Positions 59,901 to 64,000 of a DNA stretch of 64,000 nt are shown here, piece by piece. The position numbers and the translations under genes are program-made. The stretch spans positions 5,787,865 through 5,851,864 of the forward strand of contig OY718806.1 of NCBI GenBank assembly GCA_963070105.1, read 5' to 3'. The stretch's first letter is position 1. Every line of letters begins with the position of its first letter. This stretch comes from Litomosoides sigmodontis. Taxonomy: Eukaryota > Nematoda > Chromadorea > Rhabditida > Onchocercidae. Under the pieces are notes generated by a model. The model worked only from the letters and a program-made list of their open reading frames with translations. It searched no databases and was not told the origin of the DNA.

Positions 59901-61466
59901 CAATGTTTTGTTTGGTAGCATCTCAACATCAACACATATTAATATTAAAAGCTACATGAGAGTTGAAAAAAAAGAGAAGTTCACAAGCCATTGAAGGATG
60001 CATACCATAATAGCAACAGTTTAATCCTTTTTTAAAAACTAGTAGTATAAACAACGTTACTCCTTGCAGATATTGAACAGATTGCTAGCATTATTTGAAC
60101 AATTAGTTTATTGTAAATCATATTTTAGAACCATTTCAAGATTTTCACAGGTTCAGATACAAATCTTAGCTTCATCATCATAATATGCTTCACGATTTCC
60201 GCGTCCACATTGTCCTCTACAAAGATGTCCAAACTGTTTCATCAATGTGCTACGTTAGATGCTTACGGAAAAAATGCTGTCTTTGCAATTAATAGTGTCT
60301 TCTAACTTCACAGATTTATCTGTAACCTCAAGGCCAGTTCCAGGTATGGTTGGTTTCTAACTGAGTCATCTCATTTACTAACTGAAATGAAATTGTTTTT
60401 TAAAACACCTACCAATACAAATTTTCTTCGAAATTGATTATCATCCTTTAAATCATAACTGACAAGGATGTGGTTACTGAAGGATAAAAAACGGGGAAAT
60501 TACAACCAAAGAAGCACTGTGCTAACGATCTATTTTTCGTAGCACGAAAGTATCGAAAACAGTGGAAACGGAGGAAAAGATGGCTATCTCACTAAAGCTT
60601 TCCATGATAAATGACTGTGAATTTCAAACTATTCTATCTAAAACACAAGCTCTCAGCCAAAAACACCCGTTTCAAGGCATTTGTTTACAAGTTGACAGCT
60701 GTAACTTATGAAACACTCAACCACTACTTTCAGAAATATAAGCTTACATCGCCATAAATGTGGTGATTTAAAACTAGGAAATCATATCAGCTTTCTCATA
60801 GAAACTCATAATAATCACTTATTGAATCTGTTCATCCAGTAAGCGAAACGTTAAAAGAACGTGGGACACAGTGATCGATGGTCCTTTAAAAATTTGTAAA
60901 TCTTAAAAACGGAATGAATAACTACTGAAATTTTCGTCAGTGCTCTAAAACGAAATTTAAATTAACTATGAAATCAATCGAAGAACAACATTTAATCTCC
61001 ACTTTTAAAGATGCCTTATCCAGACGCGTACGACTGGTATTTTGCAGTAAACAGACTTGTAGGAAAGCATGCTCATTGTTAGCATGCGGTGCGCAGGGCA
61101 GGGGGAGGTTGGATTGCTAGTTTTTACGTTTTTGTTTTTTACGAAATTTGAGAGCAAAAGGGCTTGTGGAGTGAAGTCCACGACTCTCTCTGCTACAAAT
61201 GGCTTACTCAAGGAATGGGAGAAAAAAGTATGCAGGTGTTCACACGATTGGGGTTAAAAGGTCAACCATAATTTCACAGTATGAGTTCATTTCGGTTCAT
61301 AATTTCTGATGATTTTAAAAATCATTACTGACTTTTGGTGGCACGGTGATGAGAAATGAAAACTTTTGCTGGCAAATGTTACTGGTAATAATTGCATTTG
61401 CAGCTAGTAGTAAGATGGAAATAGTTGAATGAATATTATGCGGTGGCGATACTGACACTGATGTAA
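56987..61466. other. Long intergenic region between sir-2.1 and pdzd-8
   Basis: About 4.5 kb. The first 2 kb is T-rich and featureless and may be a long sir-2.1 3'UTR. From about 59.2 to 60.3 kb the minus strand carries several coding-like stretches broken by stops and frame changes (separate entry). The last kilobase should hold the pdzd-8 promoter. No repeat or RNA gene was recognised. Confidence 0.5.
59239..60310 (-). pseudogene. Possible decayed minus-strand gene of unknown family
   Basis: On the minus strand, four stretches read like ordinary protein but are separated by stops or frame shifts. From right to left: VEDNVDAEIVKHIMMMK (near 60130-60210), RDRIEKLFEIACPFVIVF (near 59790-59850), EDYIRQNLLNEISVLFSLFY (59690-59760) and QKLRLRMDWWKTTELEYSS (59290-59380). 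Balanced residue use suggests past or present coding. I found no splice pattern that joins them cleanly and no family match. It may equally be a spliced gene whose exons I failed to link, or chance. Confidence 0.25.
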
Positions 61467-64000
61467 ATGTTGGAATTCTTATGGGGCGTTCTTGTTGGCG
61501 TAGTTTTAGTCGTTTTCGTCATTTATATATTATTATTCAATCCCTTTGGTGAAATCTCTTCACAGGAATCATTTGTTGACCAGTTTCAACCGCTTCGCCT
61601 ACCTGAGGTAGCTTTATTCTTTTTCAACTCTTCATGACTGTTTTCTTTGATTGAGAAGGTTATTTGCAGGAACTAAGAGTGTTTTTGAAGGAAGGAGGTT
61701 GTGAAGAGCAAGTTTATAAATGGGAATCATGCTTCAATCTGAGTCTTATTCTTCATTTTCTATTTCAAGAACACAAGGATACTCGTCGATTAAGGAGGTA
61801 CTTTCATATACTTCTTATAGGTATATAGACCATATTTAGCGCTTAATATGGCATGGGCATCACATGTTTTTGCATTTTACAGGTGGATCCACAAAAAGCT
61901 ACAATTGGAACTTAGTGATTTGACTGCTCGAAATACTGCTGGTCGTTTCATACAGGTCCATTTCAGTTCTGCGCAATTTTGAAAAGATACAGTTGCATCA
62001 ATTTTGTCTGTCATTAATTTCAAATCCGTCTGCCTCACAGTTCTAGAAGCACTGTATTCACTTTTGTTATATTTTTAATTACTTAGCGGTCAACAAAGTC
62101 ACTTTTTTAAATCAAACAAAAAATTACGAAATTTCCAATGAGAACTAAATGTACGTTATCTTGAAGAAATACAAAATACCTGTTCTGAAATGTGGGCTGG
62201 ATGAATCTTGTATACAGTTGAAGCTAATTCTAGCAAATATTGTTGCTCTTAAAACATTTCCATTTTGAGGATATTCGCATCAGGAATCTTTCTGTTGGCT
62301 CCAGATTTCCGGTGATCAAAGCAGTGCGTGTGGAGGACTGTGAGCTCTCACAAGATGAGAATTTCAAAGTAAAATTTCATTATGTGTCATATCGCATATA
62401 CCAAAAAAAATAATTAAAACAAAATTAAGTCGACACATACGTTTAATTAAATACGGAGTCGATATCATGCATTTGTGCGCGGAACATGAAGGTTAGTCGA
62501 AAGGAGTTAATTTCACACGGCGACTTTTTGGAGCTAGAATACTTAAGGAAAAACTTTTTTAGACACTGAAACTGCTTGTCGATGTAGATTATAGCGGTGG
62601 TTTTCAATGTTCTGTTGATGTTAGTATGCTGTTTGGGCGATTTGCGCAGCTATCGATAAAGGTTTTCATTTAATTTAATATATTTGATTGCGGGAAATAT
62701 TTCATTGTAACTTGGGTGTTGGCAGCGTGTTTCGTTCGAATTTCTTGCACCATCCAGATTGAGCACAGTGTATCCATCCATATCTTTAATCTATTTTTTT
62801 TTTTTGTATTTAGCTTACTCGTCTTTCTGGCAAAATCCGACTGAAGCTCACTCGTGATCCATTCACTCATTGGGTCTTTGCATTCGTTGACATGCCGACG
62901 CTTGAATTTCAAGTATGGTTTAAATTGCTATTTTTATGATAACAATATTCATTTTTCATTTACAGTAGAACGCTTCAGCGTTTCAATACGTGTGTTACGG
63001 CGATGATGTACGAAATTGTATGAAAGAAATGAAAATCATTACATCGCCAAACAAAGTGCAATTTTTCAGATTGATTCACGGTGGCAAGGCAAACAAGTGA
63101 AGCATCTCATACCCATCATTACACAGAACTTTAGACGTATGGTTCAGCGCAAGCACGTTTGGCCAAATTACAAGATTCGATATCGTCCTCTTTTTCCTAA
63201 TCCCTTGTATCAACCTTCTCCATGTGCAGGTAACCTATATTCATTCGTTAATCTTCGTAAATATAATAATACTTAATTTTATTTGATTTATTTGGGATTT
63301 GAAAAGCGATTGAGCACCACAATATTAAAGTGGTAACAATTAGGCAGGATCTAAGGATTCCAGATACTTTTTCCGAAAACTGCACGTACAAGACATTTAA
63401 GCCTGCACTAAGTAGTTTGAGTTCTAATTAAATAGCATATTAAAAAGAACAATTTAGCGGGATGATCATTTTTGGAAGTTGGCTTAGTCACTGTTTTTTA
63501 TTAGTAGTACTTGTTGCAGTAGTACTGGGCAACATTTTCATAGAAAAATAGTATGTTTCAGGTGCTTTCGAATACATTAAAACAACTGGTTTATTAGAAG
63601 TTACGGTTTTACAATGTACAAGACTGAATACTGCATTGGTCAGCGATAAAAATTCAGAGGTTTTCTGTGTTGTGTCTGTAGGTAAAGGATTTTAATCGTT
63701 TTTTACCGTACTTGTTTTTGATTTAAATAAAATACGACGGTCGTTAACAGTTTTACGCTTCTAATTATGAAAGGCTTTCTTGACTTTTGATGATTCAAGG
63801 AAGTTAAGTGTGCGAGTTTTCTAGAAAAAAAAATGATTAAATGTAATATGATTTTTGGTTATTAAACAGATCGCCGACCGATAATGCAAGATGCAAGCAG
63901 GAGTTCAACACGATGTATCACCGTATTATTAAATTTCAGTCGGCATGGTATCAGTGAATCTATTGGATTAACATTTTCTAAAGTAAATTTATTGTGCAAA
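61467..64000 (+). CDS. pdzd-8: PDZD8-like SMP-domain lipid transfer protein, 5' part only
   Basis: PDZD8 is an ER membrane protein whose SMP domain moves lipids at ER contacts with mitochondria and endolysosomes (family knowledge). Exons: 61467-61607, 61670-61797, 61883-61955, 62270-62368, 62563-62661, 62814-62912, 63070-63229, 63562-63681, 63870-63982; the gene runs off the right edge. The start MLEFLWGVLVGVVLVVFVIY is an N-terminal membrane anchor. Then come SLILHFLFQEHKD, RRWIHKKLQLELSDL, TAGRFIQDI, VDYSGGFQCSVDVSMLFGRF, LTRDPFTHWVFAFVD and RMVQRKHVWPNYKIRYRP. These match vertebrate PDZD8 block by block through the SMP domain. The last exon (ISESIGLTFSK) corresponds to the start of the PDZ domain; PDZ, C2-like and C1 regions lie outside. 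The exon at 62270 uses a TTTTGAG acceptor. Confidence 0.94.

Overview
This is eukaryotic nuclear DNA, almost certainly from a nematode. It is AT-rich, and its genes are split into many small exons (about 40-260 nt). Introns are mostly 70-500 nt and usually end in TTTCAG or TTTTAG. Genes are closely packed on both strands, and every recognisable gene has a named nematode counterpart (let-92, pik-1, daf-10, sir-2.1, rbc-1, pdzd-8). A clade III or filarial worm is my guess from the base composition and the long AT microsatellites. The species cannot be read from the window. No bacterial, viral or intact mobile-element sequence was recognised.

Layout, left to right: (1) <1-16208, minus: the N-terminal and central part of a giant DMXL/rabconnectin-3-alpha gene (rbc-1), whose 3' end lies off the left edge. 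(2) 16.2-20.0 kb: a divergent intergenic region. (3) 20064-22392, plus: PP2A catalytic subunit (let-92). (4) 23781-25293, plus: a MOB1-type kinase activator with an unresolved 5' end. (5) 26289-28633, minus: an ATMIN/ASCIZ-like zinc-finger protein with SQT/TQT dynein-light-chain motifs. (6) 28982-31943, minus: Pelle/IRAK kinase (pik-1), just upstream of the ATMIN-like gene and possibly in an operon with it. (7) 32441-42421, plus: IFT122 (daf-10), 30 exons, with a near-perfect X-box about 50 bp upstream of its ATG. (8) 42.4-46.8 kb: intergenic, ending in a dense cluster of microsatellites. (9) 46776-50583, plus: an SLC22-type organic cation/anion transporter. (10) 53168-56986, plus: SIRT1/sir-2.1. 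(11) 57.0-61.4 kb: intergenic, with minus-strand coding-like fragments that may be a decayed gene. (12) 61467->64000, plus: the 5' part of PDZD8, running off the right edge.

The genes do not form one pathway. Two local relations deserve attention. The pik-1/daf-10 pair is divergent, with start codons 497 bp apart and an X-box between them. The pik-1/ATMIN-like pair is tandem, with about 350 bp between stop and start. For let-92, ATMIN-like, pik-1, daf-10, SLC22 and sir-2.1 I could build frame-consistent exon chains from start to stop by reading splice phases. These are models from sequence and remembered family alignments, not from transcripts.
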